Of a stretch of 64,000 nt of DNA, positions 29,321 to 40,362 are shown one piece after another. A program made the translations under genes and the position numbers. Origin of the DNA: Xenopus tropicalis. Lineage: Eukaryota; Chordata; Amphibia; Anura; Pipidae. How positions within the stretch are numbered: position 1 is the first letter of the stretch; every line of letters starts with the position of its first letter. The DNA is taken from contig NC_030679.2 of the NCBI RefSeq assembly GCF_000004195.4, positions 32,849,712-32,913,711 on the forward strand, written 5' to 3'. Under the pieces are notes generated by a model that saw only the letters and a list, made by a program, of their open reading frames with translations, had not been told where the DNA came from and did no database searches.

Positions 29321-29865
29321 AAAATACTATACCAGGGCACATGAACAGATTCAATGACATTTCTGCTTTTCCCAAAGATATTTTCCACACTTACTAGATC
29401 CCTTAATGGGGTTCTTTGCCAAAAAATATACACTCAACATTCATCCTTAATGCAATAACAATGCTATTATAAGCAACAACCCTACATATTTTTTTTTTTT
29501 TTTAATTAAGATGGTTTTTGAAGTTATTTATAAATGCAATTGCTAATGACAGCAGTATCTGTATGGCTTTTATAGGATGTACTGCTGGTTGTGACTCCTG
29601 AAACGATGCAAGCTGGCTGAGGAGACCTGACTCCCCTTACACTGTTTTAAGTCAGAAAGAGAAAAAAAAATGTGATGTCAATTATATTTACAAATAACTA
29701 AAAAACGAATATAGCTTTTGGGCGGAGAACCCTTTTAAAAGAGAATTGCTGGCAACAGATTACACATGTTCTTGACCTGAATAAAAAGTGTCAGAAAGGG
29801 ATACACATATTAAGTGCAGAGTGACTGGGTTAATAAAGCAGCGGCAGCTAAGAGCTAAATATTAC
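29321..29865. other. Start of spdl1 intron 1
   Basis: AT-rich, nothing recognised apart from the donor at its upstream end. Confidence 0.45.
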
Positions 29866-29935
29866 CTGCTCGCCGTCCCCTCCTGCTGCTGTTCCGCCGC
29901 TTGTTGCTGTTTGAATGAAGAGACAGCCTGTCACA
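29866..29935 (-). other. spdl1: spdl1 exon 1, non-coding 5'UTR (start approximate)
   Basis: A strong splice donor (GAGCAG|GTAATA, donor at 29865-29860) follows a GC-rich stretch with no coding frame carried into exon 2. Exon 2 opens with 11 nt of 5'UTR after its own acceptor, so an upstream non-coding exon is required, and this is the only good promoter-like candidate on this strand. The exact transcription start is not determinable; 29935 is set at the edge of the TCTCGCGAGA element. The intron to exon 2 would be 7.4 kb. Confidence 0.65.
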
Positions 29936-30000
29936 TCTCGCGAGAATCTGCGCCTGCGCACCAGGGGAGGGGGCGGGACTGTGGGAACCGGAAACGGGTC
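29936..30000 (-). promoter_or_regulatory. GC-rich spdl1 promoter
   Basis: TATA-less, CpG-rich stretch directly upstream of exon 1. It contains the palindrome TCTCGCGAGA (29936-29945), an NRF-1-like TGCGCCTGCGCA (29949-29960), a GC box GGGCGG (29971-29976) and an ETS core CCGGAA (29988-29993). This element set is typical of housekeeping and cell-cycle promoters. A GC-rich area continues to about 30110, but no plus-strand gene could be supported, so bidirectionality is open. Confidence 0.65.
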
Positions 30001-30570
30001 AGCGGTCAAGTTAGCGCTCATTTCGGCTAAATCCGGCAAGCTAGCAGTGGTGCTGAATGTAAGCGGCTGTGACGGGAGCGTTATGCGTGACGTAGCCTGC
30101 CTTCAGTAAGGGTGCAGTGCCGCATAATTGGGGGGGCAGCAACACATTTTTGTGGGTTTTATTTTGTAACAGAACAAAGACGCATTGAATGTGGAAGAGG
30201 TGTAATGTGAAATAGTCGCTTATTTTAGGAGTTGCTGATAGTTTCTCTGCTTTTAGCAACAATCGTATTCTACGTCCGGAGCTGTCAGCTTCGTGGGGAG
30301 GCGTTTGTGTTTATCTGGACATGCTAGTATCACTCCACAACCTGCTGTTATGGCTCAGTCAGGCTTAGACTGAATGGCCCCGGCATTAGTTACACAGAGG
30401 GCCACGAAGTTCCAATAAATAGTAACTGTATATGACATCTTACACAGTGGCATACCTACAATGCGCCCCCCACCCCCAAAAAAAAATATTTAGGGGGGAC
30501 ACACTTCCACAGACACCAATGAAGCCCTACACCCCACACCCTGGTGTCCTTGCTGCCGGCTGCAAATGAG
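30001..30570. other. Promoter-flanking region, no gene supported
   Basis: The GC-rich zone fades by 30110; there is a CRE-like TGACGTAG near 30090. 30440-30560 has C-rich and GGGGGGACACA repeat-like sequence. No plus-strand exon with coding sense found. Confidence 0.4.
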
Positions 30571-30990
30571 AATAGGTGGAAAGTTAACAAGGTGGTTTAA
30601 GTTAATTTGTATCATGCTATAGAATGTCATATTCCTAGCAACTTTGCAATTGGTCTTCATTATTTTCTGTAGTTTTTACTGACCTCGACAGCTAAAAAAT
30701 AATTGGTCCATGAGCTTACAGTTTTATTATCGTTACTTTTTATTACATATCTTTCTATTCAGGCCCCATCCTATTTATATTCCTGGTTCTCATTCAAACC
30801 ATTGACTGGTAGCTAAGGTAAACAAGACCCTAGCAACCAGATAGCTGCAGAAATTTCATGCTGGATTGCTGCTGAACAAAAAGCTAGATAAGTACAAACA
30901 ATAAAAAATGGAAACCAGTTGTAACTTGTCTAAGATTATTATTGTCTACATCATACTGAAAGTTAATGTAAAGGTGAACTACCATTAAGC
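30571..30990. repeat. Common Xenopus interspersed repeat (CCCTAGCAACCAGAT family)
   Basis: Contains GAATGTCATATTCCTAGCAA, TTGGTCTTCATTATTTTCTG, CTTTCTATTCAGGCCCCATC and ACCCTAGCAACCAGATAGC, ending ATACTGAAAGTTAATG and AAAGGTGAAC. Related fragments lie at 6400-6500, 48180-48300 and 49100-49320. Confidence 0.7.
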
Positions 30991-32243
30991 AGCGTGGGAA
31001 CTGCCATAGAGCAAACCCTATGTTTCAGGGCCCCACCACGACCACTCTGCCTTAAATCACTTGCTACAATCTACCATCTTTGCATGAGGTCAGCTAATCC
31101 CAGTTATCCCTAGTTTGCACTCTGTTATACCTAGACCATGCTTTGGCTTCACCCTAGCCTTGGGTGTAAATGTACAGAAGCCCAAAATATGAGAGTGCTG
31201 ACAGCTTTGCTAAGGTATTATCCAACCCCAGTTTTTTTAACGTGACCAGCTACACATATTAAGGGGGATCTATACCCAAATAGAAAGTTAATGGAAAATT
31301 CGCTTGACATGGTACCAGGTTTTTCATTCAAATAAAAGCTTTTCAACTAGGCAGCTCTTATAGATGCTAAGCAGATGGCTGTATGGTTAACTCCATGAGT
31401 CTAAAGGTGGCCTTAAACGTAGCAATTATGATCTGCCCCCCCCCCCACTGACGTTCAGGGCTGATCATCAGATATGGAGGTAGAAACAAAAGGAATTCTA
31501 CCTCCACCTGCCCTAAACGTCCCCTTCAGAGGCGCCTGATCAAAATCTTTTAACCTGCTCGATCAACAAGATGACAATATCCGCAGACTTTGTGATATTG
31601 GTCGTTTTGTCGAGCCGCCATACATGCACCGATATTATCGTACAAAACCTTTAGACATTCTTATGTGGTAAGAGAGATAAAAGTGTAGGAGAGAAGGCTG
31701 GGCATAAAAGGTAAAAGAGTCAGAGAATGGTTCAGCAGAAACATTCATATCACGACTATTTGGGGAATGTCAATGGAACATCCATTTGCAGTCATGTGCC
31801 AAGCATGCTAGCTTGTAGGGTCTAGTTTGGTGGAATACATTATGACCTGCACACCAATGACATCAAGTAAATAAAAGCCTTAGCCTGCTAGCAGCTCATC
31901 AGAATTTGTCGCTATATAGTTAATCATAGGCTCAGTTCTCTTAAATTGCCCATACAGGAGTATGCACCCTGAACGGCTAAAATAACAAAAAGGGAAGAGG
32001 GCATGTGTTCAAAAAGACATTTTTGGCACAAACAGATGCCTCTGATGTTGCTTACAGGCTATACTGTCAAAGGTAATGGGGATTTTGAGCATATCACTAC
32101 ATTATTGATTGTCTAGCTAGTAAGTGGTCCCTTAAATCTCTAAAATATCTGTTTGATTGACACTTTAAGCTAATTACAAATCTCTAACCTGGATTTTTGT
32201 TCTTTATAAAAATATTGAAGAGGTGTTGAAATCTTCCATATTT
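30991..32243. other. Intergenic DNA
   Basis: 31398-31660 looks like a degraded dispersed repeat (AAAGGTGGCCTTAAACGTAG, poly(C) at 31438). Otherwise nothing. Confidence 0.4.
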
Positions 32244-32454
32244 ACATAGTTAAGTTGGGCTGGTAAAAAATCAAGTCAATCAAGTTCAACCCCTCCAAGT
32301 GAACCCAACACACATAAACCTATACTGACCTATCTATACACTCACATACATGAACTATATACCAACAAATTGATACTAACTGTAGAATTTAGTGTCGCAA
32401 TAACCTTGGCTATTTTGCTTGTTAAAGAAATCATCCTAACCCCTCCTAAAGGCA

Positions 32455-32847
32455 TTAAAGGAGAAGGAAAGGCAAAGTCACTTGGGGGTGCCAAAATGTT
32501 AGGCACCCCCAAGTGACATTAACCGCTTACCTTGTACCCTGGGCTGGTGCCCCTGTTAGCAGAAAACAGCACCAGCCCGGGGTAGCAGCGATCGCTCCCT
32601 CCTTTGTTATTCGCTGCTCGCGCATGCGCAGTAGAGTGAAAAGCCGAACTTAAACATTAAAGACGGCTTTTCACTATACTGCGCATGCACCGACCGCAGG
32701 AAGCGATCCGCTCCAGGTACCCCGGGCTGGTGTTGTTTTCTGCGAACGGGGGCACCAGCCCGGGGTAAATGGTAGGCGGTTAAAGTCACTTGGGGGTGGC
32801 TAACATTTTGGCACCCCCAAGTGACTTTGCCTTTCCTTCTCCTTTAA
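32455..32847. mobile_element. T2/Kolobok-type MITE with TTAA ends, inside LINE
   Basis: TTAA at both ends (32455-32458, 32844-32847). Long inverted repeats begin AAGGAGAAGGAAAGGCAAAG; an inner inverted block is CACTTGGGGGTG. TTAA plus AAGGRR termini is the hallmark of Xenopus T2 MITEs mobilised by Kolobok-type transposases. Confidence 0.85.
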
Positions 32848-32954
32848 CAGAACCTTCCATCACCACACACTAGAAAGGGCATTCCCAAACCTCACTGCCC
32901 TCACCGTGAAAAACCACCTACGCTGCTTCAAATGGAAACTCCGTTCCTCTAATG

Positions 32955-33402
32955 CAGGGGTAGGGAACCTATGGCTCGGGAGCCAGATGTGGCTCTTTTG
33001 ATGGCTGCATCTGGCTCACTGCCAAATCTTTAAAAAAAAAAAAAAACAGGGGCGTGGCCTGCGCTTGGCAGATAGAAGAAGTGTTCTAAGCCTTAGAACA
33101 CGTCTTCTATCCGCCGAGCGCAGGCCATGCCCTCCTCCGCATTGCATCCGGCATCCTTGGCACCCACCCTACCTTGCCCCTGCGCTCGGCGGATAGAAGA
33201 TGTGTTCTAAGCCTTAGAACACGTCTTCTATCTGCCGAGCGCAGGCCACGCCCTCCTCTGCATCGCATCCGGCATCCTTGGGACCCACCCTACCTTGCCC
33301 CGCAGCATCCACGGCCAAACATATTGTATGGCTCTCACGGAATTACATTTTAAAATAAGTGGTGTTTATGGCTCTCTCAGCCAAAAAGGTTCCCAACCCC
33401 TG
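32955..33402. mobile_element. hAT MITE, 8-bp TSD CTCTAATG
   Basis: Termini CAGGGGTAGGGAACC and GGTTCCCAACCCCTG are near-perfect inverted repeats, flanked by an exact CTCTAATG duplication (32947-32954 and 33403-33410). A poly(A) run and two copies of a ~125-bp block (GCTTGGCAGATAGAAGA type) lie inside. Non-autonomous. Confidence 0.92.
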
Positions 33403-34260
33403 CTCTAATGTAAAGGGGCAGCCTCTGGTGCGTTGATCCTTCCTATGGGAAAAAAAACCTCCCCTATCTGCCTATAATCCCCTCTAAAATACTTGTACAG
33501 AGTAATCATGTCCCCTCACAAGCGCCTTTTTTTTCAGAGAAAACAACCCCAACCTTGACAGTCTCACCTCATAGTTTAAATCTTCCATCCCCTTTACCAG
33601 TTTAGTCTCTGCACTCTCTCCAGCTCATTAATATCCTTCTTAAGGACTGGAGCCCAAAACTGCACCGCATACTCAGGGTGAGGCCTTACCAGAGACAAAA
33701 TTATGTTTTCATCCCTTGAGTCATGACATTGCCTATAATTATACAACTTGTTATCTACAAAAATCCCCAGGTCCTTCCTCCCAACACACTACTATTTAGT
33801 GTATACCTTGCAATTAAATTATTCCTACCAAAGTGTATAACTTTGCACTTTTCAATATTGAACTTCATTTTCCATTTTGCTGCCAAGTTTTCCAGTTATG
33901 TCAAATCGCTCTGCACAATTTAGTATCATCAGCAAAAATAGAAATAGTACTTTCAAAAGGAAAGGACCAAGGACAGACCGCTGCAGTAATCCACTAACAA
34001 CACTGGCCCAATTAGAAAATGTTCCATTTACCACCACCCTTTGTAATCTATCCTTCAGCCAGTTTTCTATCCAATTACAAATATTATGTTTCAGGCCAAT
34101 ATTCCTCAATTTTATTTATTAACTTTCTGTGTGGTACTGTATTAAATGCTTTAGCAAAGTCGAAGTAGATGACATCCACTGCCATCCCAGCACTGAGGTT
34201 ACTGCTCAACTCCTCATAAAAGGCAATATCTATCTGCCCTGTAGCCTCATTTCAATTTGA

Positions 34261-35636
34261 ATGGCTGCCTCCTTAACTACACAACAACTTGTTTCTACTA
34301 ACGTTAGTAGTGTTTATGTAGCGAAAACAACATTTTTAGCAGTTAGGGTAACACTTCATACAAATGCATTTTTTTGAAGTTACTGGTCTTTTATATGTAA
34401 AGGCCTTTGAGTCTGGTATACATGGAAACCTGTTCTATAATGAATTGTACTTTACTCACAAATGGGAAACATTTGTAGTTAAAATTATACCATAATTCTG
34501 CAGACTCATTATTTGTAAAGAAAGACTACATTTGTGTACTGCAAGTCTTTACTTACAGAAGTGCAATAATTAGATCTCTTTAGGGGAGCAGCTGTTAAAT
34601 TGGACAAAAAAATTAAGTAAATACTCGAATCATGGCTGTGGATTTCTTCACTTAACATATTTGTGTTATATTACTAATTTTGATGTGTGAACCTATTGTT
34701 CCTATATGAAACTCTGTGCGACTTAAGCTCTTTAGAAGCTCAAGTGTTGCTTGTATAACAGAGGGGCACTGTCAATCCCTTCTGATTTCATTATTGTACA
34801 AATTGCTTTTTAAAAAAATCTGTAAAGAAAACAGGTTAAATAGTTAACATTTTATCATCGTTTTTATAAATGGCAGGGAAAAAATAACCTTTTAACCAGA
34901 GTGCCAAGAACATTTACTAGTAGTCAGCTGATTGGTAAGATGTCAAATATGTTTGGAGTAATAAATTATTTAAGCATATCATTTCATATATGTATGGACT
35001 TCCATTTAAACACTTGATCCTTTTAAAGTGTGTTATATAATAATCTTTATCACATGGTTTTTATTCAGTTACTTGTGGAATGTATAGTGTTCTGCTTATC
35101 ATGAAAACAATTATACGTTTCTTGTTTTCGCCTTGCCCTTTCCAAATCTCCTTTGGTCTAACTGTTGTGACCAATTGTGACTAAGAAAGATTATAGTGCA
35201 CATACCCCAAAGGATTAGGGTAAAATATTTAAATTGTAAATCTACTGGAGCATTTCTTTCAGAAAAACACTTTTATGTTACTTTCATTAAGATTTCACCC
35301 TATAAAACAATTCTTAATATTGCTGTTTCAGTCCCTCTTGCTCTCTATATATAATTATTTATAGAAGAAGCAGATGTGCACATCCAGGTAATCCACCTTA
35401 TCCCTATAAATAAAAAAACAGTTCCAAGCATGAAATGTATTATGTATAAAAATCACATGTGGGTGACAATTTGGGATACTCCTCTCCTTTTATCAAGCCC
35501 TTTGCCCATATGACCCAAGGCTATTTAAGAAACAGCTCCATCATGTGACAAATCATAATAATAAATAAATAAAATAATAATATTACAATGGCAAGTAAAG
35601 GGCATCTGGCAAAATTCTTTCCCCAGTAGATATAGC
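34261..35636. other. Intergenic DNA, nothing recognised
   Basis: AT-rich, no long frame, no inverted repeat with clear borders. Confidence 0.45.
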
Positions 35637-36503
35637 CAGGGCCGCCATCAGGGGGACACAGGGGGGACAGTTGCCCTGAGCCCGGACAATATCGTCGATT
35701 TAAAGGAGGCTCGGCCGTGATACAGTTTTTTTTTTTAGCTCGGGCCCCCTTTAAAGAACTATGGGCCCTGTCATTAGTGGTCAGCAGGAAATCTGATTGG
35801 TTGTCTGTACGCACGGGGCACAACCATATAAAATGTGCAGATGCAGCGGGGAGCCAGGCACAGATCTAGAGGAGGCAGCCAGAGGAAGTTGCTGGTGGGG
35901 GGAGCCAGAGGATGCTGGAGGAAGCTGCAGGCAAGCCAGAGGGAGTCGCTGGGGGGGGCTGGAGGATACTGGGGGGAGCCACAGGAGGATGCTGGGGGGG
36001 AGCTGTGCAGATGGAGGGGGGAGCCACAGGAAGTCGCTGGTGGGAGCCGGAGGATGCTTGGTGGGGTGGGAGCTGGAGGATATTGGGAAGGATGCTTGGG
36101 GGGAGCTTGAGGATGCTGAGGGGGGGGAGCAGGGGAGGGGCCGAAGGATGCTTTGGGGGGTGGGAGCTGGAGGATATTGGGAAGGATGCTGGGGGGGAGC
36201 TGAAGGATGCTGGGTGGAGCAGGGGAGGAGCCAAAGGATGCTTGGGGGGGTGGGAGCTGGAGGATATTGGGAAGGATGCTTGGGGGAGCTTGAGGATGCT
36301 GAGGGGGAGGAGCTGGAGGATGCTGTGGGTGGGGAGCTAGAGGACACGGGGAGGATAACTGGTGAATACTGGGGGGCCCTGGCTACCAATGTCTGTGTGT
36401 CCTTTGTACTGATGGGAGGGGTCACTGGGGGGCAGGGCGTGGGAGGAGGGGAGCCCAGAAAATTTTGTTGTGAGGGGCCCCATGATTTCTGATGGCGGCC
36501 CTG
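35637..36503. mobile_element. hAT MITE with internal G-rich minisatellite
   Basis: Ends CAGGGCCGCCATCAG and CTGATGGCGGCCCTG are perfect inverted repeats; flanks GATATAGC (35629-35636) and AATATAGC (36504-36511) match 7 of 8. The middle is a G-rich minisatellite, so long open frames on both strands here (up to 271 codons) are repeat artefacts. Confidence 0.88.
35850..36360. repeat. G-rich minisatellite within hAT MITE
   Basis: Degenerate units such as GGAGCTGGAGGATATTGGGA and AGGATGCTTGGGGGGAGC. Many GGGG runs on the plus strand give G-quadruplex potential. Confidence 0.85.
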
Positions 36504-36954
36504 AATATAGCACAACGCTGGTGCAGCTGTCCATGTTGGGTCATGCACATAATAAGGGAGTTCCCCGGCTCCCTCATACACTTGTGGGTGTTGCATTCAT
36601 GGGTGGAGTCGAACAATATTATGCCACACATATGCACAAAAGGAGTAAATTGCAATACTTGCTCATTATGCATATGCATGTAACCCTATATTGCTGCCTG
36701 CACAAGGAGCTACCTCCCTCCCTCCTGTTTATCTTGAGATATACAGATGAAGCGCTGGGCATCCCAAAAGGTGTCTGCACTACCGCCGGTACCGCCGCTC
36801 CCCATACGCAGAGTATGCAGTTTGCATAGGGCACCAACAGACCAAGTCATCGGCGGCGGCTGCGGTCACACGTCAGCGACGTGGCGCAACCTTATGGAAG
36901 TGCCTGTTGCCATGGCATAAGAGAGAAGGAGCCGCCGGCCCGCCGACCATGACT

Positions 36955-37145
36955 TGGTCTGTTGGGGGTACTTTCTATGGGGGCAATTGGGGGCACTGTG
37001 TGTGGGGGCTACTGTCTATGGGGGGTACTGTCTATGGGGCAATTGGGGGCACTGTTTATGGGGGCAATTGGGGCACTGTGTATGGGGGCACTTTCTGTTG
37101 GGGGCACTGTTTATGGGGGAAATTGGGGCACTGTGTATGGGGGCC
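36955..37145. repeat. Short GGGGGCACTGT minisatellite
   Basis: Tandem variants of GGGGGCACTGTGTATGGGGG with CAATTG. They lead straight into the MITE at 37146. Confidence 0.8.
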
Positions 37146-37480
37146 CATATAGGACCCATTATCCAGAATGCTTGGGACCTGAGGTATTCCGGATAAGGGG
37201 TCTTTAAGGGGTCCGTAATTTGGGTCGCCATACCTTAAGTCTACTAAAAAATCAATAAAACATTAATTAAACCCAATAGGACTGTTTTGCATCCAATAAA
37301 GATTATTTATATCTTAGTTGGGATCAGTTACAAGGTACTGTTTTATTATTACAGAGAAAAAGAAAATCAGTGTTAAAATTCTGAATTATTTCATTAAAAT
37401 GGAGTCTGTGGGAGACAGTCTTTCCGTAATTCGGAGCTTTCTGGATAACGGTTTTCCGGATAAGGGATCCCATACCTGTA
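37146..37480. mobile_element. Palindromic MITE (TACAGGTATGGG family)
   Basis: Right end GGATCCCATACCTGTA, internal ATATCTTAGTTGGGATCAGT, left end CATATAGGACCCATTATCCA (degraded). Confidence 0.82.
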
Positions 37481-37587
37481 TGTGTGTTATAACCCTTACA
37501 AGGCCCGGACTGGCAATTTGTGGATCCTGGCAAATGACAAAATGCTATAAGATGCCGTAGTAGAGTAGTTCTCAGTATACTATATTG

Positions 37588-38080
37588 TCAGGGATGCTAC
37601 AGGGGTTGCTGCTGTTTAAGACAATAACCACAATGCCATTCTGCTTGCCCTGAGCATTATGTCTTAGTAAAATGGTTTTTCATGTTCCAAACAACTTTTT
37701 TTTAAATCTTTATGCTATTTTTTCCCTAATTTTTCACCATTTTGGCAGCTGAGAATGCTGGGACTTTTAGTTCCAGCTGAATCAGCTTGCCAGTGTAGTT
37801 AGTTTTGGAAACAGGAGTGATAAGCAAATTTACAATTGAATGGTGGAACAGAAAGACCAGCAAACTACAGTTCCTTCCCAACACCCGCACTGAAATTTGA
37901 CTTCATGTCATAGTCTGTTCTACCAGACCTATGGGACTTATTTACCTAGCCAGTGTGTTGTATATCTATGTATATCTGTGTCTATTTCTTTACAGGGGTT
38001 GCTGCTGTTTAAGACAACAACCACAATGCCATTCTGCTTACCTTGAGAATTATGCCATGTTCCAAACAACTTTTTTTTTT
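37588..38080. repeat. ~393-bp repeat with partial tandem copy
   Basis: The block starting CAGGGGTTGCTGCTGTTTAA occurs at 37600, restarts at 37993, and a third copy lies at 43423-43755. All share CAACCACAATGCCATTCTGC (first base variants) and CCAGTGTGTTGTATATCTAT. Confidence 0.8.
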
Positions 38081-38759
38081 AATTTTTATGCTTCCCTAAT
38101 GTTGCAACTCTGTATATGGTTTAGGAGGTCAATGTATTTTTTTTGTGTTTTTACCCCACAAAAATTGACTTTTCACTAGCTAAAGTTATCTCTATTTGTA
38201 TGCACTAACTTCCTTTTGGGGTCTCTAAATGCCAGATACTTTGGGCATCACACTGTTCAGTGGACCCTGGGCTTTCATATTTAGCATATTGTTTTTGATA
38301 CCTAATACTATGTGGGAAATAAGGTGCTTGAAAGTGGAAGATTTAATGCGATTTCAGGAATTTCATCAAAACCGCCAATTGTGGGAAAGCATTGCAACTC
38401 TGTAGTTTGGAGTAAAAAGACATGAGTGCCCATTTTGAATTCACCAGAAAGGTATATGTTTGGGGGGGGGGGTCAATGTATTTTTTTTTACCCCACAAAA
38501 ATGCATTAAATGTGTTGCATTTTCACTAGCTAAAGTTATCTCTGGGGCAATTTGTAGCCACTAACTAACCTCACTTCATATTTTAAGGAGGTGGCTGCCA
38601 ACTCCTATATAAATTATAGGAGTTGCCATCATCGATCAGAGCAAAATATAGAGAAAGCAAAAGATAAAGCAATGATAAACTGTTGATAGCTAAAGCGGAT
38701 CACCAAGAAAGTAAAAAGATGCAGATAACAGAGAGAGAAATACATGTATATTGTCTCCC

Positions 38760-39073
38760 TTAGTAGGGATGTTTAAGTGCAACAAATGTGACTGATGTAA
38801 ATTTGTTCAGAAAGGTTATGTACGGTGTTTTTTATTATATTGGTAAAACCTAAAGTGGGGGAACATGGCGGGGCCATAAAAAGATCGAAAATCATGCTTC
38901 AAAACAATAAACCAATTCCTGTTTTATATAAACATTATGCAGAGGTACATGGGGGGAAATTTGAAGGTACAAAAATTACTGTGATTAAGGAAATTTCTAA
39001 TAATGACATGAAAAAAGGAGGAGATTTTAATCATTTATTGCTTAGGTTGGAACAGAAAATTATATTTGAATAG
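38760..39073 (+). pseudogene. Penelope-like GIY-YIG endonuclease remnant
   Basis: One frame reads GVFYYIGKT (38825-38851) before a stop. After a shift, the next frame reads GEHGGAIKRSK, YAEVHGGKFEGTKITVIKE and KKGGDFNHLLLRLEQKIIF, ending at 39073. The order YIGKT, GEH, HxxEVHGG, GGD and LLxxE matches the C-terminal GIY-YIG domain of Penelope-like retroelements as I recall it. The RT part is absent. A weaker candidate for related sequence is at 54950-55110. Confidence 0.5.
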
Positions 39074-39250
39074 TAAACTAATCATTAAGGTTGAGGAGAC
39101 GGCCTCATACAGATAAAAGCAAACAAAAGGAATTCTGGGAATGAATTCCAAACTCCTAAAAAAAATTCCATTTACATGAGTTTATCCTATAGGCTAGAAG
39201 CTCACCCACCGGGTTTAAAGCAAAAGCCAAGATAATAGCTGATCGGATTC

Positions 39251-39288
39251 CCAACTACAGACCAGTTTTGATGTTTGAATCATCGCCT
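39251..39288 (-). ncRNA. Decayed hammerhead ribozyme, copy 3
   Basis: The cleavage side (CTGGTCTGTAGTTGG) is intact, but CTGATGA has become CGATGAT and stem II cannot form. Probably inactive. Confidence 0.55.
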
Positions 39289-39458
39289 GTTAGTCCTACC
39301 CAAAGGCATGGGCTCCGATGCTCATGTGTCCAAGGCTTTCGCCAATGCACAGCATGTGTGGGCAGATCCACCTTTGCCAAAGCTCCTCTGCTTTCATCAA
39401 GCTTCCGCACAAAGCTCAATCACGCCTCAGTTGGACCTCATTGGCTATGATACTGCCA

Positions 39459-39516
39459 CTGCGCAAAGCTTTACAGACCGGTTTCGCCTTTCTTGAGGCT
39501 CATCAGTGTAGTGCAG
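39459..39516 (-). ncRNA. Type I hammerhead ribozyme, copy 1
   Basis: Minus-strand core: CTGATGAG, stem II CCT/AGG with the CAAGAA loop closed by G-C, CGAAAC, a 2-bp stem III (A-U, C-G), and cleavage triplet GTC (cut between 39476 and 39475). Stem I pairs TACA with TGTA and, past an internal loop, CTGC with GCAG. All core nucleotides are present. Confidence 0.8.
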
Positions 39517-39734
39517 GGTTTTCTGATCAGCTTAGGTAGAGGCACCGTGTGGCTTCACAAACAAATCATTACGGTTGAGGAGACTGCCTCATACAGATAA
39601 AAGCAAACAAAAGGAATTCTGGGAATGAATTCCAAAATCCTAAAAAAAAAACCCATTTACATGGGTTTATCCTATAGGCTAAAAGTTCACCCACTGGGTT
39701 TAAAACAGAAGCCAGACTAATAGCTGATCAGATT

Positions 39735-39788
39735 CCCAACTACAGACCGGTTTCGCCTTTCTTGAAGCTCATCAGTGTAGGGCAGGGT
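39735..39788 (-). ncRNA. Type I hammerhead ribozyme, copy 2
   Basis: Minus-strand core CTGATGAG, stem II CTT/AGG, CGAAAC, GGTC (cut between 39745 and 39744). Stem I pairs CTACA with TGTAG, then CCC with GGG past an internal loop. The only change from copy 1 in stem II keeps a U-G pair. Confidence 0.82.
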
Positions 39789-39800
39789 TTTCTGATCTTC

Positions 39801-40220
39801 AGTATCCTCTGCCTTTACGGTTTTCTGCCTTCCTTTGCAATCAGCCTTTTCAACAAGGAGCTCATAGTGACTGGACCTGCTATCTTTAACGCTTCTGCTT
39901 GTTCTCCCTGCGGAGCAGCGAACAGTGAGAGATGGGCCTGGAGACACAGTGAGTAGCTCTAAAAGTAGGGGTATTGCACACAACCACTGTTACATTCTTC
40001 ACGATCCACGGCTATCTGCCTAGGTATTGGAGTGGAGAGAGGGAAGAGGAGCACTGCGGCTTTACTTGCAATGAGACGCATATATGAAGAATCTATCCTG
40101 TAGGTAGAATTCTACATGTGGTTATACGCTGGTTCAATCGTATTACACCATTGTGCGTTTTTTATCATAATTGCAGAGTATGTGGAGTGAGTTGCTGTAC
40201 ATAGTGCACCTTTGGAGGAC
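39801..40220. other. Between ribozyme repeats and the INPP5E-like gene
   Basis: No gene. Sequence such as TGCGGAGCAGCGAACAGTGA may be the remaining part of the Penelope-like element; borders not seen. Confidence 0.4.
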
Positions 40221-40362
40221 TTTTATTTTATTCAATTGGACTTTAGGATCTACAGTTTTGTGGTTCTGCTTAGTTTCATTTACTTTCTTGGTCTTTTTAT
40301 TCATATAGCACAGTGTTATATCATATTGTGTACCTCACTAAATGTGCAAGTACTTTGCGTGT

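Larger units (their letters stand above)
32244..34260 (-). mobile_element. Old CR1/L2-type LINE copy with two nested insertions
   Basis: The minus strand carries decayed versions of the same RT and 3'UTR as the copy at 9850 (for example NICNWIENWLKDR and NGTFSNWASVVSG, read from 34109). Its 3' end is near 32244 (TTTACATAGTTAAGTTGGGC on the plus strand). The frame is broken by stops and shifts. A T2-type MITE (32455-32847) and a hAT MITE (32955-33402) interrupt it, so it is older than both. Confidence 0.85.
39078..39800 (-). repeat. Tandem Penelope-like terminal repeats (pLTR-like)
   Basis: A ~200-bp unit (AGACTGCCTCATACAGATAA, AAGGAATTCTGGGAATGAAT, CTATAGGCTA, TTCCCAACTACAGACC) occurs at 39078-39280 and 39563-39800. 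A middle copy of only its ribozyme end lies at 39459-39531. The unit end carries the hammerhead motif on the minus strand. Confidence 0.65.

Noticed and set aside
29915..30109. Plus-strand gene starting at the spdl1 promoter
   Set aside because: The 64-codon frame is CpG-island sequence with no conserved protein and no good donor in frame.
35781..36596. 271-codon Pro/Ser-rich open frame on the minus strand, with Gly-rich frames opposite
   Set aside because: It spans a minisatellite inside a hAT MITE and runs across the element's end. Composition follows the repeat unit on both strands, so it is not a gene.
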